Assembly: GCA_023212725.1 (NCBI GenBank)
Contig: JALBYF010000018.1
Location: forward strand, 1 to 64,000
Reading direction: 5' to 3'
DNA length: 64,000 nt
From: Tranzscheliella williamsii
Taxonomy: Eukaryota; Basidiomycota; Ustilaginomycetes; Ustilaginales; Ustilaginaceae
The translations under genes and the position numbers were made by a program. Of this stretch, positions 40,780 to 50,538 are shown piece by piece. The notes under the pieces were generated by a model. It worked only from the letters and a program-made list of their open reading frames with translations. It ran no database searches and was not told the origin of the DNA. Numbering within the stretch: position 1 is the stretch's first letter; every line of letters begins with the position of its first letter.

Positions 40780-42318
40780 GGCTAGCTCGGCACTGGAAGA
40801 GGTCAGGCGATAGACTACCTGTGGTCAGTGTCTTCCAAGCCAATTGATAGGCCGCGCCGAAGATTGATGCCGCCGAACTCGCGTTGGAGGAGAGGAGAAA
40901 ATCAGGAAGATGATGGCAGAGGCAAGCTGCTCCGGATGTGATTTAGAGTAGAGCACGGAGCCAAGGAAAGCGTTTGAGCACGCTATTCAGACTGGAAAAA
41001 GGTCAAGACGAACCTGCATGTGGGCCGTGTCGGCCTAATCGGAAGGTCTGAGGCTGCCCGCCTGGTTATACATATTAAGCAAATATCGTGATTACAATCA
41101 TCGAAATCTGCCATCCGGCTGCATCGACAAGCGTCTGTGGCAAGTGTGTGCATCTTGCACAGCGATGTTCTGGAAACTAGTACAGTAGCAAGCCCGCTGT
41201 AGCCACTTGCGACTGCAATTAATCGTCTAAACAATAATGTTTCGAGGTAGAACCAGAGGATAGCCAGGCGAAAAGGTCGGTTTCAGGTTCTATACTCGAG
41301 ACGTACGAAGCAGGAAAAGAAAGAAACGTAGTACTGTAGTGCTGGGAAAGACGACAGATTAGCACAAGTTTTAGGCGAGCTAGCTTGTATGTATAGAAAG
41401 TATCCAGGCTGGGCTCACAGCTCTATTAGGGGGTTTCAAGTGGCCGGTTATGTATCTGAAAACTCGAGTTTATGTTCACAAAACCAGGTCCTGACCCGCG
41501 TTTGTGAACACAAAACTCGAGTTTCCAAAGACCCAGCAGGCCACTTGAAACCCCCTATTCATGATTCTATACAAGGAAGGGACAAGCGATTTTACCTGCT
41601 GTGACAGCCTTCACCTCAGCAGCCAACACGCAAGACAGGTTCGGGTGCGAGGTCCCTTGCGGAAATACGGGCTCGGCTTGACAGGCGAAGGCGTAGGCAC
41701 TCGCGTCGCTACACTGTGCATAGTCACAAGGGCCGCATGCTTTGATCCTCTGTTGTCAATGTTAATGGCATTCACCTAATTTACTTCCATTCTGTCATGT
41801 GGATCGTCGACCTTCTTGCGTACAAGTAGGTACATACTCTGTTGCGCAAACTCGCAGCAATCTCATTCAAGCTGGTTGACCCATGTGCTGCCAAACTCCT
41901 TCGCCTTGTTCCTTGTGCCTTGGACGCAGGTTCAGAAGCATTTTGCGTGTTCGAACGGCTGTCTACCCGGCACCTAACTTAACAGAACTCAAAGGTTTCG
42001 CGTTGCCGTGTGAGGGAGGTACTGGCTTACTTAATCCTATGGATTTCCTGTTCGCTCGGATTTTTGTTGCGAAATTCTGGATTCAAGCTGATGGATGGGA
42101 AAGCGTCTATAAGGCTTGAGCATGTTGAGTTTACGGGAACATAAAATTTTGGGAGCACACCTTTCTCCGGACCATCACTGATCTTCTCTTGTGTCGGCAG
42201 CTGCGTCCAGAAGTCCTTGCTAGTCGCGGTAGTTGGTTGCGATTCTGATCCCAGCCGTTGTCGGTCAACGTGCCATACCAACTTGATAGGCGCCCACCGT
42301 GGTTGTCGCACGTCAAGC
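40780..42318. other. Divergent 1.5-kb intergenic region with a hairpin element
   Basis: Lies between the DENN-EFM7 and MPP10 starts. Its main feature is the nested inverted repeat at 41427-41557. The rest contains short ORFs without homology. Confidence 0.6.
41427..41557. mobile_element. 131-bp nested inverted repeat (MITE-like hairpin)
   Basis: Outer arms TAGGGGGTTTCAAGTGGCC (41427-41445) and its exact reverse complement (41539-41557). Inside, the palindrome AAAACTCGAGTTT occurs at 41459-41471 and 41512-41524, and GTTCACAAA (41474-41482) pairs with TTTGTGAAC (41501-41509). The whole can fold into one long imperfect hairpin with an 18-nt loop. The outermost TA on each side could be a target-site duplication, which would fit a non-autonomous Tc1/mariner-type element. 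It encodes nothing. Confidence 0.65.
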
Positions 42319-45273
42319 ATGAGCTCGTCCGTTGCCGGTGCCCCCAATGGCCTTGCAGCGTCCGATGATGCTGTACGAACGCCACCCATGCCACACCTCA
42401 GCAAAGCGCTCGAGCTTGCCAACTTGATCGCCCAGGAGCCTGAGAGGCTAGCTGTCGCAGACATGGCCATCTCCGCACTCACAGTAGACGCCTTGAAGCA
42501 GATCTTCGACTTCAGCGTCCATACCGAGAAGGATGCTATCGCCCCGATTTCTTCGTTCATCGAATCGATTACGCCCAAAGCGGAGCTGCTGCAGCAGCGC
42601 GCTTCTCGATCCGCAGGCAAGCGCAAACGTGGCCAAAAGTCCGTGACCACACCCTCGCCGCCTTTCTTCGAGGCAACGCCACTTGACCAGCTCGTTACAG
42701 ATGGTATGAACGCTCGCCAGCTCTGGGAGCAGATCGACTTGAAGAGCTCCAAGATGTCTGCATTCATGGAAAAGTTCTTCGTACAGGAAGCCCTTCAAGA
42801 GGAAAACGACGATGAAGGCGAAGGCGAAGAGCCGCTCCCTTCTGCATCCAGTGCTAAACGCCGCCAGAGCCGCAGTTCTGACAGTACCTATATGGACATG
42901 GACGAGGATGATGACCAAGACGATCAAGAGAATGAGGTGTGGGAGGATGATGACAGCAACCAAAGCAGCGAAGAGAAGGTCAGGCTAAGCGATCTCAGCG
43001 ATGCCGATCTCCGATCGCTTGGCATCGATCCATCTCTTCGGCATCAGCTTCTGGATGGCGATGATGAGGAAGGGGACGACGGATCAAGCGATGGAGAATC
43101 GGCCTATGCGGGTGCCTCCGACATAAGTGACGGCGATCCGGCCGAAGTTTTCTATGAGCCTCTGAAAACCGAAGCTGAACAGCGCAAGCGCGCTGAGGAA
43201 CAGGAAGCTGGTATCCTACCTCGACTCCGTTCCCAGGTATATGGTGACGCGGACGAGGACGACGAGGAGTACGCCGAAAGAGGCGAAGATGCCGAAGATG
43301 CCGAAGAGGAAGACACTGACGATGGGCAGGATGACGGGGAAGACGAAAAGGATCCTCAACAACAAGAGCGCTCAGACATACCGGAGGGTCTTATTGCGAG
43401 TCTTGATCAGCCGGGTCGCAATCCCGCCAACCGTCCAGCCAAGCGCCACCCAACGCTAGACGATGATTTCTTCTCTATAGATGAGCTGAATCGACAGCTT
43501 GATGATCAGGATGCAGACGAGGAGGCAGGCCAGGCAGATGACAAGGACAATGATGACGACGATCTTAATGAAGAGATCGACTATTCCAAACCGCTCAGAG
43601 AAGATCCGCTGGCAGACGAGGATATTGACGACGAAGATCCTGCTGTGTCAGGGTTGAAAGATGCCGCTGACGCCCACTACGCCGACTTCTTCCTGCCTCC
43701 GACGAAAGCTGTCAAGTTCAACAAGAAATTTGGGAGAAGAAAAGCCTCGGCCAGGTTTGCGAAAGAAGAAGCTGCAGCGGGGACTAGCGATGATGACGAG
43801 GATGACGAAGAGCACGAATCTTCTCAAACTCAATCCAGACAGTCGCCCGAGGAGCCGGATCGGAAGAGAACTATTCGATTCAACGATACTATTGAATATC
43901 GACGAATCAAAGCAAGGCGCAAGGCAGGCAACGGGCTAACTTCCGAGATGTTACAGATGCTAGGCGCAAGTCAATCTGATATCGATGCTGCTGATCGATA
44001 CGACGAAGACGCGGAAGACGACGAAAATGAGGTTGAGGACATGGACGAAGTTGAATCCGAAACTTCCTCGGTAGGTCATCCGCATAGTGAAGACGAAGAT
44101 GGGATGGATGAGGATGGCACAGAGGACGGCGGGTCCGACGAGGAGGGCGAGGACATAGAAGCCGAGGACGACGTCGATGGAGGTTCAGAAGATCTGTCAG
44201 ATGGCGGAGGCGAAGACGGCACCAAAACGGCGCGTCGGGTAGCAGGAGATCTCTTCGCCGACAGCGATGACGAGCACGGTCCTGCGGAAACCTCGACACA
44301 CGAGAAGCGTGTTGCTGCGTTGAAGGACGAGATTGCGCGCCTTGAGGATGAAAACGTCGGCAAGAAAGATTGGACGCTCATGGGAGAGGCAGGCAATAGA
44401 GCACGTCCGCAGGATAGCTTGCTCGAACAAGATCTGGAGTTCGAGCGTGCCGCCAAGGTCACGCCACAGGTGACGGAGGAGATGACCGAATCTATCGAGG
44501 ATCTTATCAAAAGGCGTATCCTCGAACGACATTTCGACGACGTTGTTCGGCGGAGGGAGATGGAGGCGTTGCCATACCTGCCCTCTCGACTCTTGGAACT
44601 GTCGGACAGCAAAAGCGCCAAGAGTCTGGCAGAACTCTACGAGGAAGAGTATCAGGCTGCGCGGGGGAGCAACGCGGAAGACGGCAGCGGCGGCATGGTA
44701 CCTGAGGCCGATGCCAAACTCGCAAAGGAGCACGACGCCATCACAGCGCTGTATGATGACATCTTCAACAAGCTGGACGCGTTGTCTAACGCACACTTCA
44801 CGCCCAAGGCACCAAAGGCAACCATCCAGACGCTGACCAACGCACCGGTGGTATCGATAGAGTCAGCACTCCCTGCCGTCGCCACGTCGTCCACGATGCT
44901 GGCGCCCGAAGAGGTCTACGAGCGCACGAAGCATTCCACGGCCATGGAGGGCGCCAAGTCCGAGATGACTCCCGAGGAGAAGCAGCGGCTGCACAACAAG
45001 CTGCGGAAGGAAAAGCGGCAGCGCAACGAGAAGATCCAGGAGACCAAGACAGCGTTGGAGCAGTCGGGTCTCGTCCGCGCCAAGAAAGTCAACGAGAAGG
45101 AAGAGAAGCAGCAGGCGCTCAAAAAGCTCGTCGGCAACCGCGGGGTCTCGGTCATTGGAAAGGCGCCGACCGCAGTGGGCGCAGGCACTGGCAAGAAGAA
45201 CAAGGGCAAGCCTGCCGCCAAAGCCGGTGCCAGCGCCGTCAAGCCGGCTACAGCCAACAGCTTCAAGCTCTAA
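42319..45273 (+). CDS. MPP10: U3 snoRNP protein MPP10
   Basis: 984 residues, single exon. Start at 42319 (MSSSVAGAPNGL) because homology starts soon after; the upstream frame lacks an ATG. The N-terminal domain covers about 20-175 (FDFSVHTEKDAIAPISSFIE; DGMNARQLWEQIDLKSSKMS). Very long acidic Asp/Glu-rich stretches follow (about 180-480 and 590-690). The conserved C-terminal half includes RVAALKDEIARLEDENVGKKDWTLMGE split at 700-725, RPQDSLLEQDLEFERAAKVT, and IEDLIKRRILERHFDDVVRR. The C-terminal tail is Lys/Arg-rich. MPP10, with Imp3 and Imp4, belongs to the U3 processome needed for 18S rRNA cleavage in the nucleolus. It is longer than yeast Mpp10 (593 aa), mainly through acidic inserts. Confidence 0.95.
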   Translation: MSSSVAGAPNGLAASDDAVRTPPMPHLSKALELANLIAQEPERLAVADMAISALTVDALKQIFDFSVHTEKDAIAPISSFIESITPKAELLQQRASRSAGKRKRGQKSVTTPSPPFFEATPLDQLVTDGMNARQLWEQIDLKSSKMSAFMEKFFVQEALQEENDDEGEGEEPLPSASSAKRRQSRSSDSTYMDMDEDDDQDDQENEVWEDDDSNQSSEEKVRLSDLSDADLRSLGIDPSLRHQLLDGDDEEGDDGSSDGESAYAGASDISDGDPAEVFYEPLKTEAEQRKRAEEQEAGILPRLRSQVYGDADEDDEEYAERGEDAEDAEEEDTDDGQDDGEDEKDPQQQERSDIPEGLIASLDQPGRNPANRPAKRHPTLDDDFFSIDELNRQLDDQDADEEAGQADDKDNDDDDLNEEIDYSKPLREDPLADEDIDDEDPAVSGLKDAADAHYADFFLPPTKAVKFNKKFGRRKASARFAKEEAAAGTSDDDEDDEEHESSQTQSRQSPEEPDRKRTIRFNDTIEYRRIKARRKAGNGLTSEMLQMLGASQSDIDAADRYDEDAEDDENEVEDMDEVESETSSVGHPHSEDEDGMDEDGTEDGGSDEEGEDIEAEDDVDGGSEDLSDGGGEDGTKTARRVAGDLFADSDDEHGPAETSTHEKRVAALKDEIARLEDENVGKKDWTLMGEAGNRARPQDSLLEQDLEFERAAKVTPQVTEEMTESIEDLIKRRILERHFDDVVRRREMEALPYLPSRLLELSDSKSAKSLAELYEEEYQAARGSNAEDGSGGMVPEADAKLAKEHDAITALYDDIFNKLDALSNAHFTPKAPKATIQTLTNAPVVSIESALPAVATSSTMLAPEEVYERTKHSTAMEGAKSEMTPEEKQRLHNKLRKEKRQRNEKIQETKTALEQSGLVRAKKVNEKEEKQQALKKLVGNRGVSVIGKAPTAVGAGTGKKNKGKPAAKAGASAVKPATANSFKL

Positions 45274-45575
45274 CGCTTCTCGTTGGAGTCAGTTTTTGGC
45301 AGTTTTTGGATGCTACGTATCGGTCCGTTTGGGGTTGCTTGCTCCGCGTATGTCTTGATGCGGCGGCGCAGGTGCAGCGGCTCAGGGTGTCGTCCAGACG
45401 TCACCATAAATATCGCCGCTTCATATGTACGCGTTTCCAGACTTATCACCTATTGTATCACTTACAACTCACTGGCAACGGCAGTCCATGGCCATATACA
45501 CAAGGCGGATGAGCTCAGTATGACTCAAGTGGGATTATCGACGTGCATATGCGAGTACAGACAGGGTGACAAAGC
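45274..45575. other. Convergent intergenic region, MPP10 / COQ3
   Basis: 302 bp between two stop codons facing each other. No terminator hairpin stands out and no gene is seen. Confidence 0.5.
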
Positions 45576-46756
45576 TCAGGGGTTCAGGGTGATGGGCGGT
45601 TTGCGGGCCCAGAAGAAGTAGTTGCACTCCTGGGTGCCCGGCAGGTTGGTGGCAGGCGGGGCGAGGCTCCAGGTGCCTTTCCAGGGCAGGTAGGCGGTGC
45701 CGCGGACGTCGTAGTGGAGTCGCCGGGGCAGTTCGCTCGCGGGGCCATACCACTTGCGGTCGTGTTGGAAAAAATCGGTAAGCTCGTCGGGGTTGATGTA
45801 CTGGCTGTGGGTATGCGTCCCAGGAGTGACGAGCCGGAGGACATCTTCGGCCATAAAAATAGTCAAGAACCACGACAGCGGAGTCCTCGCGATAGTAGAC
45901 ATGAAGAGGTGCCCGCCTGGCTTGACCAGGCGGTCTAACGAGCGGAGGAATTCGGCCGGCCCGTTGACGTGCTCCAGGACTTCCATGGCGCAGACAACAT
46001 CGAAGCTCCGCCCTTGCGCTACCAGATCCTCGGCGGTGGTGTGTAGGTAGGTCAACGAGTCGCCGCCAAGCGCGTGTGGGCGCGACAAGATGGGATCCCG
46101 AGCAGCATGCGTCGTAGCGATGCCAATGTTGCTCGCACTCGCATCGACACCGGTCGTCCGCGCACCCAGCCTAGCGAGCGTTTCACTTAACAACCCTCCA
46201 CCGCACCCGATGTCCGCAACATCAAGGCCAGCCAGAAATTGTGTCCTGCCCAGATTGCCGACGTTCTCGATACCACCGAAGTCCGAGCCCATCGTTGTGG
46301 ACTTTTCCCTTGCTGCCACCTGGCGAGCAGCAGTTTCGTAGCCCCAGACCTCGTCCAGCTTCTCACGCATAAACTGAATGCGCGACGGGTTCATGGCATG
46401 GAGAAGACCAAATTCGCCATGTTCGTCCCACCACTTAGAAGAAAGCTTGCTGAAATGCTCGATCTCAGATGAATGGACGGAGGAATGCATTGAGCCTACA
46501 TTCTGACCTGACGACGGAGAATCGAGCCTCAGTAAAGAGGACGACGCAAAGCTCCGGGCCGAGGTGAGCCATGCCACCTGCCTGCCGAGTGGTATTGAAG
46601 GGTGCAGGACGAGCGGACTCAGTAAGATTCTACTCAAACACACTGATGCAATGTGAAGCGCATGCAGACATAGACTCACTGGCTGATCAATGTCCGAGAG
46701 GAACTTGTTGACCGAGACACCAGCTGAGACAATGTCGGAGCCGCCATACAGGTCAT
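45576..46756 (-). CDS. COQ3: Ubiquinone biosynthesis O-methyltransferase COQ3 (mitochondrial)
   Basis: 376 residues in the proposed model: exon 1 at 46756-46680, a 50-bp intron (GTGAGT...TAG) and exon 2 at 46629-45576. Exon 1 gives MTCMAAPTLSQLVSRSTSSS, rich in Ser/Thr/Arg without acids, which is what a mitochondrial presequence should look like. Without the intron the upstream frame lacks an ATG. The enzyme core begins at HFSKLSSKWWDEHGEFGLLH; the SAM site is VADIGCGGGLLSETLARLGA, followed by VVCAMEVLEHV and GGHLFMSTIARTP. COQ3 performs both O-methylations in coenzyme Q synthesis within the inner-membrane CoQ complex. The second ATG at 46747 is an equally possible start. The intron is inferred from frame and motifs, and its branch site is weak. 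Confidence 0.9.
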
Positions 46757-47419
46757 GATTGTTGGATGAGGTAAGATCAGATTGTGCAGGGGCTAGACGA
46801 ACAAGAAGCGGTACAAATACAGAACGAGAATGGAAAGAAGGGATTGGTGGGTAGAGGCCGGCAGATCTGTTTCGGGTCGAAACAATGGAGACAATATGTG
46901 AAGAGAGCTGAAAGTCAGTTCATATTCACGGTGACCATGACCATGTGGTACGCAGAGCGTGCCTGCCGCTCTTTATGAAAGAGGGTATCAGAGTATAGGA
47001 AGGCTAATAGCGTTAAGCCTTCACTGCAATCGGGTTTGTCGGCAATGATATTGCTTTATTACGACTGGTGCCAGGCAGAATCCAATCATCATTCGAGAGG
47101 GAAACGGGGGATCAAGAGAGATGGGGCAGAGATTGATTTCGTTACTCACGATGCTGGTGATGTGGTGGTGGAAGGAGAAGGTTGCTTCAGAAATCCGTCT
47201 ACAATCCTATGTTTTTCCTCAGTCGATTATCGCAAATAATTTCCTCCTCTCAACGAAGAAAGCTGCGGTTGCCCACTTCTGAATGGGAAGAACGTTAGTT
47301 TCATTTTTCTCGGGCGAATGGGAGGCTACCATGTCAACTCCTGCAGCGACGTGGACTCTAGCTTGCCTTGGATAGCCGGTTTTGTGTTGTTCCACACCGC
47401 CTATCGTCGATCCGGAAGG
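46757..47419. other. Divergent region between COQ3 and HIT genes
   Basis: 663 bp, with the two genes starting away from each other. The HIT frame is open with an ATG at 47318, about 100 bp before the chosen start. No other feature recognised. Confidence 0.5.
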
Positions 47420-48031
47420 ATGATCTCGCTCTTCAGCAGCTGTTTCGGGCGCAGCCAGGCCTCCCACGCTCGAGATCAGGAAGAGTCAAAGCTCGAAGGT
47501 CCGGCTGGGCAAAGACCGGTGGATGCCGTCAATCCCGCCAACTGCATATTTTGCAACGTCAACTCTGACCGTTTTACCATCATACTGGAAGATGAGGAGT
47601 ACATTTGCTTCTCCGACAGGTCGCCAGCCGCAGCTGTCCATCTCCTTGTGATTCCTCGCACCCACATCGCCAACGTTCAGAGCTTGACCTCGAAGCATGT
47701 CGGTCTGGTCGAGCGCATGCAAATTTTCGGCAGCAAGGCCCTTGATATTGCCGAAAAGGCGACGGCGAACGCTATGCCGGCGTCGTCTGTGTCCAGTCCT
47801 TCGCAGGTGGGAAGAAGATTTGGCTTCCACATTCCGCCCTTCCGCAGCGTAGACCACCTCCATCTGCACTGCCTTCTGCTGCCCTTCCGGAGCTCTTTGA
47901 AGGCGCTGAAATACAGGGTGGCTGAGCCGCCGAACAAGGCTTACTTCAAGGGCTGGTCTTGGTTTGCAGAATGGAGGCAGACCTGCGCCATCCTCGAAGC
48001 TGGCCGCAAAGTCCAGGTTAGCTCCTGCTAG
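47420..48031 (+). CDS. HIT-family nucleotide hydrolase (HINT3-like)
   Basis: 203 residues if started at 47420 (MISLFSSCFG); an ATG at 47318 would add 34 residues with no clear similarity. Motifs: NCIFCNVNSD with CxxC (42-45), VHLLVIPRTHIANVQSLTSKH, and the histidine triad DHLHLHCL (His146, His148, His150), where the middle or last His attacks the alpha phosphate. The order, and GFHIPPFRSVDHLHLH, fit HINT3/Hnt3-like nucleotide hydrolases or transferases acting on AMP-linked substrates. No aprataxin zinc finger is present, so DNA repair by deadenylation is not implied. Likely cytosolic or nuclear. Confidence 0.85.
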   Translation: MISLFSSCFGRSQASHARDQEESKLEGPAGQRPVDAVNPANCIFCNVNSDRFTIILEDEEYICFSDRSPAAAVHLLVIPRTHIANVQSLTSKHVGLVERMQIFGSKALDIAEKATANAMPASSVSSPSQVGRRFGFHIPPFRSVDHLHLHCLLLPFRSSLKALKYRVAEPPNKAYFKGWSWFAEWRQTCAILEAGRKVQVSSC

Positions 48032-48496
48032 CCGCTCTCTCGTCTCCTCAGATACCCAGGCGTAGACAAAGTCTTTCTCAGCTCGTTGGCACTTTTGTCA
48101 GCGTCAGATATACCCAGTCAGTTAGCATAGAGTATAAGGTTTTGTTCAAAGCTCAACAACAGACAACCAGCATAATTCCCTGATGCGTTCAATGTGATTA
48201 TCTCGCATCACCGTGAAGCAAAGAGCATCGTTATGCTTCTTATGCCTGCGCTTGCAGAAGCACATGGCACATATTCTAACCTGGGCCTGCTGCATCTCTG
48301 TGAGCTCAGTCACAGTCGTTCAGGCAGCAAGTAAACACGACGCTGCGTGGATATGATCAGGTGTTTGCACAGAGACAGATCTAGTTCTACAGACACCAAA
48401 GCCCCAGTTAAAAGAATAAGTCCCAGTGACACGACCTCGTATGACATTGCGCAGGACCCGGATGTGATAACGCTTCCCTGAGGTGAGATGAGGTAG
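48032..48496. other. Convergent intergenic region, HIT / Wss1-like
   Basis: 465 bp between two facing 3' ends. Nothing recognised. Confidence 0.5.
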
Positions 48497-50128
48497 TCAG
48501 CTGCCGACGCTTGAAGTGCCCTTTAATGACAAACAAGCATCGCAGCGCAGAGAGGCGGCAGGATTAAGGAGAGTGCAAACCCGACACGACCAGTCATGCG
48601 CAGGATGTGACGGAGACCGCGAAGAACGCTTATATGTGCGTACGGCTGGCGGTGGCGCAGGCGACCGCATCGGGCTGGCATCTTCGTCGCTTGATGACAA
48701 AATCTCGATCGGGGTCGTTATGCTGCTTTGTCCAGCTGCTGTGTTGCTGTTTCTTGCCTGTGTACGAGCGGTTTTCGGCACCCGGCGAGTCGCTAAGACA
48801 TAGAAATCGCCCCACTCCTCTTCGGTTGTCTTTACTACGCCACCTTGCTTCTTCGCATGCTCGTGATACAGTCTCGCCCTTTCCTGTCTTCGTTCTGCTG
48901 TCTCGTTGCTAGCCAAGGTCATACGACTATCTGCTTCGTCAGCTGGATCGGGTGAGCCGTTCGAAGCGGATCGGCGCGGCAATAGGTCCGGGTATGCAGC
49001 GCTGTCTTTAAGATCATCATCTTCGAGGTCCACAACGAGGCCTTCGTCAAGGTCGCTATGGTCGTCAGATGTACCTTCCGTGTCTGTACCAAGACTGCTG
49101 TCGTCCCCAACCTTGTAGGACGAACCGCCTGCCTGCGGCTCTGCTTTGACATCGTCTGTGCTCGTACTCGAGCTAGCAGACGCCTTCTGTATCGAAGAGA
49201 GAAGGTCAGGTTCCATTGTATCAACTTTGTCCGGGATGAAGCTGCGCTCGAATAGGATCTTGCTTACGTCAAATCGGTCCGGGTCCTCTTTCTTTGTGGG
49301 GAGCAGTCGGCGAAGCGCCGCTTGTGCTCTGAGTTCCCTTGCTGAGGTGGTCTGTGTTCGTTTCCGGAAGGTAGAGTTGGGATCGCTCTTATACGAAGGG
49401 CTCGAGGCAGTAGCAGCAGGCAAGTGGTTGAGACTGTCGACGCGAGACCCTTGGCCAGGCAAGTCGCCCTGCAATCTTCGCCCACCAGCTTTCGGATTCG
49501 GTGCTGTCTGAGCCCCGGTTTGGAGATTCGGACCCTTGAACGCTTTCCTCGACTGAGCCCCCGTAGCAAGCTTTCGCAGGCGCTTTCGCGCCGTGCTACG
49601 CTTCTTGGTGCTATACGCTCCGCCGCAAGAGTATTCGGGGAGGCCTTGCACAGAATCCATGCCCGTACCAGCCACAAAAGCATTATCCTGCAGTCTCTGG
49701 CCGGCAGACCAGAATCCATCTCCAAAGTAGCCTTTGGATTGCAGATCGCGGCATTCTTGTCTCAGTTCTCGATCCAGCTTGCCATGCTGCGATGGGATAT
49801 GGTTCATGAATTTGATGTGTGCCAACTCATGACAGAAGACCATCAGTACCCATTGTAAAGGCGCAAAGCTACTGTCTTGGCGGCGCAGTACTAGTTCTAT
49901 TGTTTCGCCATTGTTCCAGTTCCTACCTGCGAATTCTCGATTCCACTCGTATTCCTCCAGCGAGTTGATCTGGAACCCATGTCGCCTCATAACAGGCTGA
50001 ACAAGCGCTGCAAGTTGCAGTAGGCGGTGACGAGCTGCATCACGATCAGAGTAGCTAGAAAGGCTCGTGATATAGTTGATGCACGGGTTGCGCAACGTGT
50101 CGGGGTCATTCAGTCGAAGGTGCACCAT
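48497..50128 (-). CDS. WLM-domain metalloprotease, Wss1-like
   Basis: 543 residues. Start at 50128 (MVHLRLNDPDTLRNPCINYI), as the upstream codon used by an open frame is TTG. The WLM (Wss1p-like metalloprotease) domain fills about 10-190, with the zinc site HELAHIKFMNH (His100, Glu101, His104, His110). A GDGFWSAGQRL block follows. The middle is Lys/Arg and Ser-rich and disordered. The C-terminus carries a SUMO-interaction-like motif IEILSSSDED (about 470) and an RanBP2-type zinc finger WSCRVCTLLNPAASLRCDAC (Cys515, Cys518, Cys529, Cys532). Wss1/SPRTN-type proteases cleave protein from DNA-protein crosslinks and act on SUMOylated substrates. This domain order supports that role. Confidence 0.92.
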   Translation of the reverse strand: MVHLRLNDPDTLRNPCINYITSLSSYSDRDAARHRLLQLAALVQPVMRRHGFQINSLEEYEWNREFAGRNWNNGETIELVLRRQDSSFAPLQWVLMVFCHELAHIKFMNHIPSQHGKLDRELRQECRDLQSKGYFGDGFWSAGQRLQDNAFVAGTGMDSVQGLPEYSCGGAYSTKKRSTARKRLRKLATGAQSRKAFKGPNLQTGAQTAPNPKAGGRRLQGDLPGQGSRVDSLNHLPAATASSPSYKSDPNSTFRKRTQTTSARELRAQAALRRLLPTKKEDPDRFDVSKILFERSFIPDKVDTMEPDLLSSIQKASASSSTSTDDVKAEPQAGGSSYKVGDDSSLGTDTEGTSDDHSDLDEGLVVDLEDDDLKDSAAYPDLLPRRSASNGSPDPADEADSRMTLASNETAERRQERARLYHEHAKKQGGVVKTTEEEWGDFYVLATRRVPKTARTQARNSNTAAGQSSITTPIEILSSSDEDASPMRSPAPPPAVRTYKRSSRSPSHPAHDWSCRVCTLLNPAASLRCDACLSLKGTSSVGS

Positions 50129-50538
50129 GATGTGTGCACATGCAGGCAAGTCTTCCGTTCAGCATGATACTAGGACGCTTTGCGCCGGTTCCAGCGGTTT
50201 GGCTGCGGCGGTGGTGTTGCAGGATGATGCTTTGTAACAAAACACCACATCAGCTTTTGAATGCATCATCACCACGTCAAGCAGCAAGCTGAGCTTTGGT
50301 AAAATGATAACGGGCGCGCGTTCTACCAGTACTGTAGCGACAGATAAGTTAATAGACTTCATGCGACACATTCTCTTCAAGAGACCTAACATGAAGCGGT
50401 CGTGTGACATGTGGATGATGATGATGATGATGATCATGGTGTTGGTGATAATGATGGACACCGAATCATCGCTATATCTACTGTATCACCACTCATCGGC
50501 AATGTCAGCTCTGAAAGAAATACATTGCAGCTCAGCAG
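50129..50538. other. Intergenic region with GAT microsatellite
   Basis: 410 bp upstream of the Wss1-like gene and downstream of the CRN-like gene. Contains a pure (GAT)7 run at 50414-50434. No gene. Confidence 0.6.
50414..50434. repeat. (GAT)7 microsatellite
   Basis: Seven perfect GAT units in intergenic DNA between the CRN-like gene's 3' end and the start of the Wss1-like gene; an ORF across it on the plus strand is an artefact. Confidence 0.9.
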
